Source of the DNA: Streptomyces sp. G-G2
GTDB taxonomy: Bacteria; Actinomycetota; Actinomycetes; Streptomycetales; Streptomycetaceae
DNA length: 64,000 nt
NCBI RefSeq assembly: GCF_030063135.1
Contig: NZ_JASISO010000035.1
Span: 26,107 to 90,106, forward strand
Direction: 5' to 3'
The position numbers and the translations under genes are program-made. The notes under the pieces are model-generated. The model was not told where the DNA came from. It saw only the letters and a list, made by a program, of their open reading frames with translations, and ran no database searches. Of this stretch, positions 25,423 to 33,909 are shown piece after piece. The stretch's first letter is position 1. The number at the start of each line of letters is the position of its first letter.

Positions 25423-26330
25423 CACTGGTAGAGGGTGCCGGTGTTCACGACGGGCTGGGCCGCGCGGTCGCCGCACAGGACCACCATGAGGTTGGAGACC
25501 ATGGCGGCCTTGCGGTCGGGGTCCAGGTCCACGACGTCCTCTTCCTGAAGGCGGGTCAGGGCCAGCTCGACCATACCCACGGCGCCCTCGACGATCAGGC
25601 GACGGGCCGCGACGACCGCGCCCGCCTGCTGGCGCTGGAGCATCGCCGAGGCGATCTCCGGGGCGTACGCGAGGTGCGTGAAGCGGGATTCGATGATGTG
25701 CACTCCGGCTGCCTCGACCCGGGTGTGGAGCTCGACGGCGAGCTTCTCGGTGATCTCCTCGGCGTTGCCGCGCAGCGAGAGACCACCCTCGTCGTGGGCG
25801 TCGTAGGGGTATTCGATGGCGATGTGCCGGACGGCGGCCTCGGTCTGGGTCTCGACGAACTCGGTGAAGTCGTCGACCTCGAAGAGGGCGCGCGCGGTGT
25901 CCTCGACCTTCCAGACGACGACGGCGGCCAGCTCGATCGGGTTGCCGTAGGCGTCGTTGACCTTCAGGACGGCCGTCTCGTGGTTGCGCACCCGGGTGGA
26001 GATCTTGTCGCGGGAGGTCAGCGGGTTGACCCAGCGCAGGCCGTCGGTGCGGATCGTGCCCCGGTAGCGGCCGAAGAGCTGGACCACGCGGGCCTCGCCC
26101 GGAGCGACCGTGTTGAGCCCGCACATGGCGTAGATCGAGCCGAGGATGACGACCACCCCGAGGACTATCAGGGCCGCCTTGGCTCCGGCGGTCAGTACGG
26201 CGCCGGTGGCGATCAGGCCCGCACCGGCCAGCAGTCCGAGCAGCCCGAGCAGCAGCGCCAGGCCGCCGCCGACGCTGTGCGCGGGGAACTCCCGTACGTG
26301 CGGCTCCGGCATCTCAGTGGTCTTGGTCAT
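25422..26330 (-). CDS. SPFH/band 7 (stomatin/prohibitin-like) membrane protein
   Basis: 302 residues, ATG at complement 26330. Two hydrophobic segments near the N-terminus (about 22-50 and 52-70) precede the band 7 domain (about 75-270): VAPGEARVVQLFGRYRGTIR, LRWVNPLTSRDKISTRVRNHE, then VEAAGVHIIESRFTHLAYAPEIASAML and a charged helix. SPFH proteins oligomerise into membrane microdomain scaffolds and often protect against antibiotic or membrane stress. It is followed in an overlapping reading frame by a ribbon-helix-helix gene, and the operon has an AT-rich palindrome upstream. Confidence 0.92.
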   Translation of the reverse strand: MTKTTEMPEPHVREFPAHSVGGGLALLLGLLGLLAGAGLIATGAVLTAGAKAALIVLGVVVILGSIYAMCGLNTVAPGEARVVQLFGRYRGTIRTDGLRWVNPLTSRDKISTRVRNHETAVLKVNDAYGNPIELAAVVVWKVEDTARALFEVDDFTEFVETQTEAAVRHIAIEYPYDAHDEGGLSLRGNAEEITEKLAVELHTRVEAAGVHIIESRFTHLAYAPEIASAMLQRQQAGAVVAARRLIVEGAVGMVELALTRLQEEDVVDLDPDRKAAMVSNLMVVLCGDRAAQPVVNTGTLYQ

Positions 26331-26375
26331 GGTTCGCCCCGTTTCGTTCAGGAGGAGTCGGTCACGCTCCCTAGC

Positions 26376-26391
26376 AAAGTGATATCACTTT
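26376..26391. promoter_or_regulatory. Perfect AT-rich palindrome upstream of the SPFH-RHH operon
   Basis: AAAGTGATATCACTTT is a perfect 16-bp palindrome, 46 bp before the SPFH start, in the divergent region shared with the penicillin-binding-protein gene. It stands out in such GC-rich DNA and is a likely operator, possibly for the ribbon-helix-helix protein encoded in the same operon. Confidence 0.65.
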
Positions 26392-26561
26392 TTTGGCGGG
26401 CTGCAACTCTTCTGGTCTGCTAGGCGTCGGTTCCTTGGGTGTGGGTGCTGATTCTCACGTCCGGATTGACCGTGATTGATCGGTATTAGGCAGTCTTTGT
26501 CACAACCTCCGGTGTTAGCTTTCTGAGCTGACGTCGGGGGTTATTGAGCGGAGCGGGAGCG

Positions 26562-28850
26562 ATGGGCCGAGCAGAAGCGCGACGGGCGCAGCAGCAGCGC
26601 GGGACACGGCGTGCGCCGCGCGGTCGCGCGGCGAAGGGCGGTCGCGCGGGCAAGAGCGGCGCGGGCGCGGGGAAACGGACCGGCATACGCAGGTTCTTCA
26701 CCTGGAAGAAGATCCTCGGCACGTTCTTCGGGATGGTCCTGCTCGGCATGGCCGCGCTGGTCGGCATCTACTTCTACGTCGACGCGCCCAAGCCCAACGA
26801 AGAGGCGACGCTCCAGAGCAACGTCTACCAGTGGTCCGACGGCTCCGTCATGACCCGCACGGGCAAGTTCAACCGCGAGATCCTTCCGTTCGACAAGGTC
26901 CCGCCGGAAGTCCGCACCACGTTCATCGCCATCGAGAACAAGAACTTCTACAAAGACAGCGGCATCGACATCAAGGGTCTGGTGCGCGGCTTCGTCTCCA
27001 CGGTGACCGGCAAGGGCAAGGCCGGTGGTTCGACGATCACCCAGCAGTACGTCAAGAACTACTACCTGAACCAGGACCAGACGGCGACGCGCAAGCTGAA
27101 GGAGATGGTTATCTCCCTCAAGACCGACCGGAGCATGAGCAAGAACGCGATCCTCGAGGGCTACATGAACACCAGCTACTTCGGTCGCGGTGCGTATGGA
27201 ATCCAGGCCGCCGCGCAGGCGTACTACGGGGTCGACGCCTCGAAGCTCACCCTGGAACAGGGCGCCTACCTCGCCGCCGTCCTCCAGGCCCCCAGCTCCT
27301 ACGACTGGGCGACCGCGGGCGACAACGGCAAGCGCCTCGTCATGATCCGCTTCAACGCCACCCTCGACAACATGGTCGGCATGGGCGAACTGGACGCGGC
27401 CAAGCGCAAGACCCTGCACTTCCAGGAGCCCATCAAGCCCAAGCCCGCTCCCGGGCGCGAGGGTCAGAAGGGCTACCTGATGGAGGCCGCCGACGCCGAG
27501 CTGAACCGCCAGGGCGTGCCCAAGGCGGCGATCGACGCCGGTGGCTGGACCATCAAGCTCAACATCGACAAGAAGAAGCAGGCCGCCCTGGAGAAGGCCG
27601 TCAACGACGAGCTGGAATCCAAGCTGGAGCGCAAGAACACCGCGGAGCGCCCGGTCGACCAGAACGTGCAGGCGGGCGCCACCTCGGTGGACCCGAAGAC
27701 CGGCGCGATCGTCGCCATGTACGGCGGCACCGGCCAGGCCGAGAAGTGGTCCAGCAACGCCCTGCGCACCGACTTCCAGCCCGGCTCGACCTTCAAGCCG
27801 GTCGTCCTGGCCACCGCCCTGCAGAACGGCGCCAAGACGCAGGACGGCAAGCCGATCAACCCGAGCACCCTGTACGACGGCACCAGTGGCCGCCCGGTGG
27901 TCGGCAGTGACACCCCCTTCTCCCCGCAGAACCAGGACCAGCACGACTACTGGGACATCGGGCACAACATCACGGTCCAGAAGGCGACCAACGCCTCCGT
28001 CAACTCCGTCTACGCGCAGATGACCGTCGACGCGAAGCCGGAGAAGGTCAAGGAGATGGGCCTCAACCTCGGCATGCGGGACCGCGACGGATGGCCGGCC
28101 GACAAGCCCGCCATGGCGCTCGGCACCATGAGCTCCAGCACCGTCGAGATGGCCGGGGTCTACGCGACCTTCGACCACCACGGCAAGAAGGTCACCCCGT
28201 CGATCATCAAGAGCGCCCAGAACCACGCGCGCACCTACCGGCCGGTGCAGACCATCGGCGACCAGGTGATCAACACCTCCACCGCCGACACCGTCACCAA
28301 GGTGCTCACGGGAGTTGTCACCGACGGTTCGGGTAACGCGGTCTACAGCGACGCCTACCAGGCGGCCGGCAAGACCGGTACCACCGAGTCCAATGTCGCG
28401 GCCTGGTTCACCGGCTACACCCCGGAGCTGGTCACCGTCGTCGCGATGTTCGGTGAAGAGGTCGGCACCGGCAAGCAGGTCACCCTGACCGGCACCGCGG
28501 GCGGCGGTCGCGCGGGCGGCTCCAGCTTCCCGGCCGCCATCTGGAAGGCCTACACGCTGTCCGCGCTCTCGGGCGTGGACACCAGCAAGTTCGAACTGCC
28601 GGACGCGGACATGGGTACGCCGCCCCCGAGCCCCACCCCGACGCCCTCGGCCCCGAGCAGCCACAGCCCGACTCCGGCCGGCACTCGGTCCTCCTCCTCG
28701 GCGACCACCCCGACCCCGACCGGCTCGACTTCGCGCACCGCGTCCCCGGGGCCCACGCACTCGTCGCCGGACCCGGGCCATTCCTCGCCGGACCCGGGGC
28801 ACTCGTCCCCGAACCCGACGCGCACCAACCCGTTCCCGCCCTTCCCGTAG
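26562..28850 (+). CDS. Class A penicillin-binding protein (transglycosylase-transpeptidase)
   Basis: 762 residues. ATG 26562 is preceded by GGAGCGGGAG. An Arg/Lys/Gly-rich cytoplasmic tail (about 50 residues) is followed by one membrane anchor (FFGMVLLGMAALVGIYFYV). GT51 glycosyltransferase (about 90-270): first motif IAIENKNFYKDSGIDIKG, where Asn follows the catalytic Glu instead of the usual Asp, then GGSTITQQYVKNYY and GYMNTSYFGRGAYGIQAAAQ. Transpeptidase (about 340-665): STFK (Ser nucleophile, Lys), SVNS for SxN, and KTGTTES. The C-terminus is a Pro/Ser/Thr-rich tail with repeated PDPGHSS. It polymerises and crosslinks peptidoglycan outside the membrane. Confidence 0.93.
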   Translation: MGRAEARRAQQQRGTRRAPRGRAAKGGRAGKSGAGAGKRTGIRRFFTWKKILGTFFGMVLLGMAALVGIYFYVDAPKPNEEATLQSNVYQWSDGSVMTRTGKFNREILPFDKVPPEVRTTFIAIENKNFYKDSGIDIKGLVRGFVSTVTGKGKAGGSTITQQYVKNYYLNQDQTATRKLKEMVISLKTDRSMSKNAILEGYMNTSYFGRGAYGIQAAAQAYYGVDASKLTLEQGAYLAAVLQAPSSYDWATAGDNGKRLVMIRFNATLDNMVGMGELDAAKRKTLHFQEPIKPKPAPGREGQKGYLMEAADAELNRQGVPKAAIDAGGWTIKLNIDKKKQAALEKAVNDELESKLERKNTAERPVDQNVQAGATSVDPKTGAIVAMYGGTGQAEKWSSNALRTDFQPGSTFKPVVLATALQNGAKTQDGKPINPSTLYDGTSGRPVVGSDTPFSPQNQDQHDYWDIGHNITVQKATNASVNSVYAQMTVDAKPEKVKEMGLNLGMRDRDGWPADKPAMALGTMSSSTVEMAGVYATFDHHGKKVTPSIIKSAQNHARTYRPVQTIGDQVINTSTADTVTKVLTGVVTDGSGNAVYSDAYQAAGKTGTTESNVAAWFTGYTPELVTVVAMFGEEVGTGKQVTLTGTAGGGRAGGSSFPAAIWKAYTLSALSGVDTSKFELPDADMGTPPPSPTPTPSAPSSHSPTPAGTRSSSSATTPTPTGSTSRTASPGPTHSSPDPGHSSPDPGHSSPNPTRTNPFPPFP

Positions 28851-28863
28851 GGACGCGCGGACC

Positions 28864-28917
28864 GCGCGAGAACCGCCGCCCGGCAGCATCCCAGCTGCCG
28901 GGCGGCGGTTCTCGCGC
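28864..28917. terminator. Perfect 24-bp hairpin between convergent genes
   Basis: A 24-bp perfect stem (outer part GCGCGAGAACCGCC) closes the loop ATCCCA and is followed by TTT. It lies between the stops of the penicillin-binding protein and catalase genes and can terminate both. Confidence 0.9.
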
Positions 28918-28934
28918 TTTCACCGCACCAGCGG

Positions 28935-30392
28935 TCAGGACATCAGCGCCGCGATCCGGTCGCCGGTCGCCTTGTCGATGTTGCGCCAGTACTGGAAGGC
29001 CCGCTCCCGCACCGCCGGGCTCACCCCGGCGCCCAGGTGACCGGCCACGTTCGACACCAGCCGGTCGCGCGCCGCGTCGTCCATGACCTCGCGCACCAGC
29101 GTGCCCGGCTGGCCCCAGTCGTCGTCCTGGCTGCGCAGCGAGTAGGCCGCGTGGACCATCTCGCCCGCCGAGGCCCACCCGGCCGGCTCGCCGAAGAGGG
29201 CGGTGTCCGCCGCCGGGCCGCCGTAGGAGTTGGGCGCGTACGGGCGAGCCGCGGCCGAGGCCTCGAAGCGCATCGCGCCGTCCTTCGCGTACGAGCTGAC
29301 CTGCGAGCGCGCCCGGTTCGGCGGCAGCTGCGCGTAGTTCGCGCCGATCCGGTAGCGGTGCGCGTCCGGGTACGAGAAGAGGCGCCCGAGCAGCATCTTG
29401 TCCGGGGACGGCCCGATGCCCGGCACCAGGTTCGAGGGCTCGAAGGCGGACTGCTCGATGTGGATGAAGTAGTCCTCGGGGTTCTTGTCGAGGGTCATCC
29501 GGCCGACGTCGATCAGCGGGTAGTCGCCGTGCGGCCACACCTTGGTCAGGTCGAAGGGGTTGAAGCGGTAGTCCGCCGCGTCCTCGAAGGGCATGACCTG
29601 GACCTTCAGCGTCCAGCTCGGTGGCTCGCCGCCCGCGATCGAGTCGAAGAGGTCCTGGCGGTGGTGGTCCGCGTTCCGCCCGGCGATCAGCTCCGCCTCG
29701 TCCTCGGTGAGGAAGTCGATGCCCTGGTCGGTCTTGAAGTGGTACTTCACCCAGAACCGCTCACCGGCGCCGTTGACCCACATGTAGGTGTGCGAGCCGT
29801 AGCCGTTCATGTGCCGGTACGACTTCGGGATGCCCCGGTCGCCCATCAGCAACGTCACCTGGTGCGCGGACTCGGGGGAGAGGGTCCAGAAGTCCCACTG
29901 CATGTCGTGGTCGCGCAGGCCGTTGTCCGGGCGGCGCTTCTGCGAGCGGATGAAGTCCTGGAACTTCATCGGGTCCCGGACGAAGAAGACCGGGGTGTTG
30001 TTGCCGACCAGGTCGTAGTTGCCGTGGTTCGTGTAGAACTTCAGCGCGAAACCGCGCGGGTCGCGCCAGGTGTCGGGGGAACCCTGCTCTCCCGCCACGG
30101 TCGAGAAGCGGGCCAGCATCTCGGTCCGCCGACCGGGCTGGAAGACGTCCGCCTTGGTGAACTGACTGACGTCATTGGTGACCTGGAAAACGCCGTAGGC
30201 ACCCGCGCCCTTGGCGTGGACCACCCGCTCGGGGACCCGTTCCCGGTTGAACTGGGCCATCTTCTCGATCAGGTAGTGGTCCTGGAGCAGGATCGGGCCG
30301 TCCGGACTGACGGTGAGCGAGTGCTCGTCGCTCGCCACCGGCACACCGGCGTTGTTGGTCGTGTACGGGATCTTCTGCGCGTCCTGGGTCAC
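28935..30392 (-). CDS. katA: Monofunctional heme catalase, small-subunit type
   Basis: 485 residues. GTG at complement 30392 has GGGGAGGAC upstream. Catalytic His in VVHAKGAGAYG, Asn in VGNNTPVFFVRDP, proximal heme Tyr in RLFSYPDAHRYRIG. Length about 480 and no C-terminal flavodoxin-like domain place it in the small-subunit clade. It disproportionates H2O2 in the cytoplasm. It lies 50 bp downstream of the SpoIIE-type phosphatase gene in the same orientation, so a shared transcript is possible. The katA symbol follows family usage. Confidence 0.94.
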   Translation of the reverse strand: MTQDAQKIPYTTNNAGVPVASDEHSLTVSPDGPILLQDHYLIEKMAQFNRERVPERVVHAKGAGAYGVFQVTNDVSQFTKADVFQPGRRTEMLARFSTVAGEQGSPDTWRDPRGFALKFYTNHGNYDLVGNNTPVFFVRDPMKFQDFIRSQKRRPDNGLRDHDMQWDFWTLSPESAHQVTLLMGDRGIPKSYRHMNGYGSHTYMWVNGAGERFWVKYHFKTDQGIDFLTEDEAELIAGRNADHHRQDLFDSIAGGEPPSWTLKVQVMPFEDAADYRFNPFDLTKVWPHGDYPLIDVGRMTLDKNPEDYFIHIEQSAFEPSNLVPGIGPSPDKMLLGRLFSYPDAHRYRIGANYAQLPPNRARSQVSSYAKDGAMRFEASAAARPYAPNSYGGPAADTALFGEPAGWASAGEMVHAAYSLRSQDDDWGQPGTLVREVMDDAARDRLVSNVAGHLGAGVSPAVRERAFQYWRNIDKATGDRIAALMS

Positions 30393-30442
30393 GGGCGGAG
30401 TCCTCCCCTGGGGTCGGTTGGGTCTCACCGTCACCTGCCCAG

Positions 30443-32833
30443 TCAACGCGGGTCATGCGTTCCCGGCAACGCGAGTTCGAACCAGACCACCTTTCCGCTG
30501 CTCAGCCGGGTCGCGCCCCAGCGCCGTGCCATCCGGTTGACCAGGAACAGGCCGCGGCCGCCCTCGTCGGTGTCCCGGGCCCGCCGCTGGCGCGGCAGCT
30601 GCGGGGAGTCGTCGCCGACCTCGCAGCGCAGGACGTCCGTACGCAGCAGGCGCAGCGTGACGGGCCGCTCGGCGTACCGCACGGCATTGGTGACCACCTC
30701 GCTGACCAGCAGCTCCAGCGAGTCGCTCAGCTCCTCCAGGCCCCAGCGGGTCAGGGCGCGCCGGGCGAAGCGCCGGGCGCGGCCCGGAGCGGTCTCCTCC
30801 GGGTCCAGGAACCAGTAGGCGACGTCACTGGGCGCGATCCCCTCGAAACGGGCCGCGAGCAGCGCGATGTCGTCGTCCCGGTCGCCCGGGCCGAGCATGT
30901 CGAGTACGTCGTCACAGAGCGCTTCCAGCGGCGGCGGGTGGTCCAGGCCGGTGAGCTGCGCCGTCGTGGCCAGCCGCTCGCGCAGCTGCTCGATGCCGGT
31001 CCAGACGTCGCGCAGCCGGGACTCGACCAGGCCGTCGGTGTACAGCAGCAGGGTGGCTCCCGCGGGCGCGTCCAGCTCGACGGCCTCGAAGTCCACGCCG
31101 CCGACGCCGATCGGGGCGCCGGGCGGTACGCGGAGCACCTCGGCGCGGCCCCCCAGGTGGAGCAGGACGGGCGGCGGGTGGCCCGCGTTGGCGATGGTGA
31201 TCCGGTGCGAGACGGGATCGTAGACGGCGTACAGGCAGGTCGCCATCCGGTCCGAGCCGAGCCGCTGGGCCTGCTCGTCCAGGTGGTGCAGCACCTCGGC
31301 GGGCGGCAGGTCCAGCTGGGCCAGGGTCTGGGCGGTGGTCCGCAGCTGCCCCATGATCGCGGCGGAGGTCATGGAGTGGCCCATGACGTCGCCCACGACG
31401 AGCGCCACCCGGCTGCCGGGCAGCGGTATGGCGTCGTACCAGTCGCCGCCGACCCGGGCCGTCTCGGCGGCCGGGAGGTAGCGGCTGGCCAGCCGGACCC
31501 CGGTGGGCTGGGGGAGGCTGTCCGGGAGCATGGTGCGCTGGAGCTCGTCGGCGATGTACGCCTCGCGGCCGTACAGGACGGCCTTGTCGATGCCGAGCGC
31601 CGTGTGGGTGGCCAGCTGGGCCGCGACGAGCAGGTCGTTCTGCTCGAAGGCGGGCCGGTCCGGGGTGCGCAGGAACACCGCCGCGCCGATGACGCGGCGG
31701 CGGCCGCGCAGCGGGGCCAGGATCGCCCGCTGGCCGCGCGGTACGGGGTGATCGGCGCCCAGCAGCTCAGGCAGCGCGGCGCGCGCGGCGGCGGAGGACC
31801 CGAAGACGGGGCGCACCCCGCGCAGCACCTCGGCGAGGGCGCCGCCGGAGCGGATCTCGCACAGCTCGGCGGCGGGCAGGTCGCCCTGCGGTCCGACGAG
31901 CGCCAGCTGGCTGAAGTCCAGCTCGCCGCCCGCGCCGACGGCCGCGGTCAGGTCGAGTCCGGCGCCGATGGTGTCGGCGGCGCGGACGGCGTCGGTGAGG
32001 TCGTCGATCGGCCGGAGCCGGTCGGTGCGGCGCAGCCGCAGGACGACGGGGCCCACGGGGCGCTCGTCGCCGACGGGCAGCGGATCGCGCAGGTACACGA
32101 GGATCGCGTCGGAGAAGGTGGGCACGGTGGCCCGGCAGAGGCCGAGGACGATCTCGTCGAGGTCGATGCCGCGGGCGATCCGGCGGGTGGCGGCGCCGAC
32201 GAAGCGCAGCCGGTCGCCCTCGCGGCGGGCGGCCCCGGCGTCCACGCCGCCCGGTATCCCGCTCCCGTCGCCGCCTCCCGAGCCGATACCGGGGCCGAGG
32301 CCGGTCCCGTAGACGGAACCAGAACCAGAACCGGAAGCGGAACTGGAGGTGCCGGGCTCGGTGGCGCCGTGGGCGGGAGCGCCGCCCGCGGTGCGGGCGG
32401 CAGCCGTGTCGCGGCCCGTTGCCGTGTCCTGGGCGGGGACGCCGGAGGTCGGTACCGGCGGGCCCGTGGTGGGCGCGGGGCCGGATCCGGCCCCGGAATC
32501 GGAACCAGAACCGGAGGAGGCGGGGGGAGCGGAGTCCGACGGGCCGGGCCGGGTGTCCTGAGCGGCCGGGGCCGGGGCCTTGCCGTGTCCCTGCTCGTCG
32601 GCCCCGGCGTCGGACTCGGCGGCGGATCCGGACCCGGCGGCGGATCCGTTCGCGGCTGCCGGTCCGTTCGTGCTCGCCGAGCCGTTCGTGGTCGCCGGCC
32701 GTGCCTCCGGGCCGGAGGCGGTGGCACCCCGCCGCGCCGCGCGCGGCCCGGGCAGGCCGGAGCCGCCCGGCGCCGGTGTCGCGGCTGCCGCGGCGGGCTG
32801 CGGGCCCTCGTAAGAGGTGGGGTACTCCGTCAC
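30443..32833 (-). CDS. SpoIIE/PP2C phosphatase with GAF and RsbW-like kinase domains
   Basis: 796 residues from a GTG at complement 32833 (moderate GGACGGAA upstream; start not certain). Residues 1 to about 225 are a low-complexity Ala/Gly/Ser/Pro region. A GAF-like sensor follows (about 230-440), then PP2C/SpoIIE (about 450-660) with metal-binding Asp in VGGDWYDAIPL, VVGDVMGHSM, LLLYTDGLVE and DDDIALLAARF. The C-terminal HATPase_c domain (about 690-790) has the N-box SEVVTNAVRYA and a G-rich DEGGRGLFLV. Fusion of phosphatase and anti-sigma-kinase-like domains in one chain is characteristic of Streptomyces partner-switching regulators. The target anti-anti-sigma factor is not in the window. 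Confidence 0.9.
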   Translation of the reverse strand: MTEYPTSYEGPQPAAAAATPAPGGSGLPGPRAARRGATASGPEARPATTNGSASTNGPAAANGSAAGSGSAAESDAGADEQGHGKAPAPAAQDTRPGPSDSAPPASSGSGSDSGAGSGPAPTTGPPVPTSGVPAQDTATGRDTAAARTAGGAPAHGATEPGTSSSASGSGSGSVYGTGLGPGIGSGGGDGSGIPGGVDAGAARREGDRLRFVGAATRRIARGIDLDEIVLGLCRATVPTFSDAILVYLRDPLPVGDERPVGPVVLRLRRTDRLRPIDDLTDAVRAADTIGAGLDLTAAVGAGGELDFSQLALVGPQGDLPAAELCEIRSGGALAEVLRGVRPVFGSSAAARAALPELLGADHPVPRGQRAILAPLRGRRRVIGAAVFLRTPDRPAFEQNDLLVAAQLATHTALGIDKAVLYGREAYIADELQRTMLPDSLPQPTGVRLASRYLPAAETARVGGDWYDAIPLPGSRVALVVGDVMGHSMTSAAIMGQLRTTAQTLAQLDLPPAEVLHHLDEQAQRLGSDRMATCLYAVYDPVSHRITIANAGHPPPVLLHLGGRAEVLRVPPGAPIGVGGVDFEAVELDAPAGATLLLYTDGLVESRLRDVWTGIEQLRERLATTAQLTGLDHPPPLEALCDDVLDMLGPGDRDDDIALLAARFEGIAPSDVAYWFLDPEETAPGRARRFARRALTRWGLEELSDSLELLVSEVVTNAVRYAERPVTLRLLRTDVLRCEVGDDSPQLPRQRRARDTDEGGRGLFLVNRMARRWGATRLSSGKVVWFELALPGTHDPR

Positions 32834-33027
32834 GCGTGGAATTCCGTCCGTTTGCGCTGGATGTGCGCTGCACTCAACTCGGTCAGTCGCGGTATACCCG
32901 CTCAGCGGCGGGGGCACCGTCGCCTGCGGCACCTCCCCCAAACCGTATCCGGGGGGACCCCGCCCGCTCGTTACCTCTCGGTCTGCGTTGACCTCCGGTC
33001 AAGTCCCGCGCACAGCACGTCAATTAC

Positions 33028-33039
33028 GGGTGTACACCC
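33028..33039. promoter_or_regulatory. Palindrome upstream of the phosphatase gene
   Basis: GGGTGTACACCC is a perfect 12-bp palindrome, about 195 bp upstream of the SpoIIE-type phosphatase start in the gap between two leftward genes (32834-33111). Position and symmetry make it a candidate operator; nothing identifies the regulator. Confidence 0.4.
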
Positions 33040-33111
33040 TCGCACCAGGCCCTGTCTGCACGCTTGCGGAGGGCGATCCTACGTTTGGCACCCCTGGGCG
33101 CCTCAAGGGTC

Positions 33112-33807
33112 TCATGAGGTCATATGCGCCGGGGTGCGGTCCCAGTCCTCCGGCAGGACCGGAACGTCCCAGCCCGGATCGGGCCGCCAGTTCTCCCAGC
33201 CGTCCGAGAACGGCGCCCCCCACTCCTTGATCAGCTCCACCGCCGCCCGGCCCGCCTCCCGTACCCGGTCGGCCTGCTCGGCGTCCAGCAGCCCGCACCG
33301 CTGCGCCTGCGCGAACTCGTCCTCGTCCCGCCACTTCCAGCTGCGGTCCGGGTAGACGGAGATGTCGAGGAAGTGGTCCACGGAGTCGATGCCGCCGGAC
33401 CACCGGGTCCTGGGCTCCTCAAGGTTCACGTACCAGCTCCGGAATTGCCAGCCGTGGTCCCAGAACAGCCACACCGACCACGGGTCGCCCGGCCGGGCCA
33501 GCTTCAGCACGCCCGTGCCGAACCAGCGCGAGCGGGCGGTGGTGCGCGGCGCGGTGTAGCGGGTGGCGAGGGGCTCCTCGTGCACCAGGGTGCCGTCCGT
33601 CAGGACCGGCCTGACCAGCTCGGTGTCCGGGGCCATCCACACGGCCAGCAGCTCGGGGGCGTCCCGGACGACGGTCACGGGGCGGCAGATGTGCACCGGG
33701 CCCTTCAGGTCCGCGGCGTGGTCGCGGTAGCGCCACAGGATGTGCTCCCCGGGCGCCCAGCGCGGCTCCTGCGTGTCGCCGCCCCCGCGGCCTCCGGTAC
33801 CTGTCAT
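33112..33807 (-). CDS. DUF402 (FomD-like) family protein
   Basis: 231 residues, ATG at complement 33807. The C-terminal half carries the DUF402 hallmarks: WYVNLEEP, then DHFLDISVYPDRSWKWRDEDE with clustered metal-binding acidic residues, and a following helical segment with an EWG turn. Homologues include FomD, a metal-dependent hydrolase of nucleotide-linked phosphonates in fosfomycin synthesis, and tRNA/nucleoside-diphosphate phosphatases. No signal peptide. It lies upstream of the phosphatase gene and downstream of fumC, all leftward. Substrate not inferred. Confidence 0.85.
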   Translation of the reverse strand: MTGTGGRGGGDTQEPRWAPGEHILWRYRDHAADLKGPVHICRPVTVVRDAPELLAVWMAPDTELVRPVLTDGTLVHEEPLATRYTAPRTTARSRWFGTGVLKLARPGDPWSVWLFWDHGWQFRSWYVNLEEPRTRWSGGIDSVDHFLDISVYPDRSWKWRDEDEFAQAQRCGLLDAEQADRVREAGRAAVELIKEWGAPFSDGWENWRPDPGWDVPVLPEDWDRTPAHMTS

Positions 33808-33909
33808 GCGCAGATCTTAGGGCTGGGCCCCCCGCGCCCGCTGCGGTGCAGGTCACGGAGGGGTTCGGGGACGGCATTCGACCGAAATCCGGCCCTCGGT
33901 CAGGGGCGG

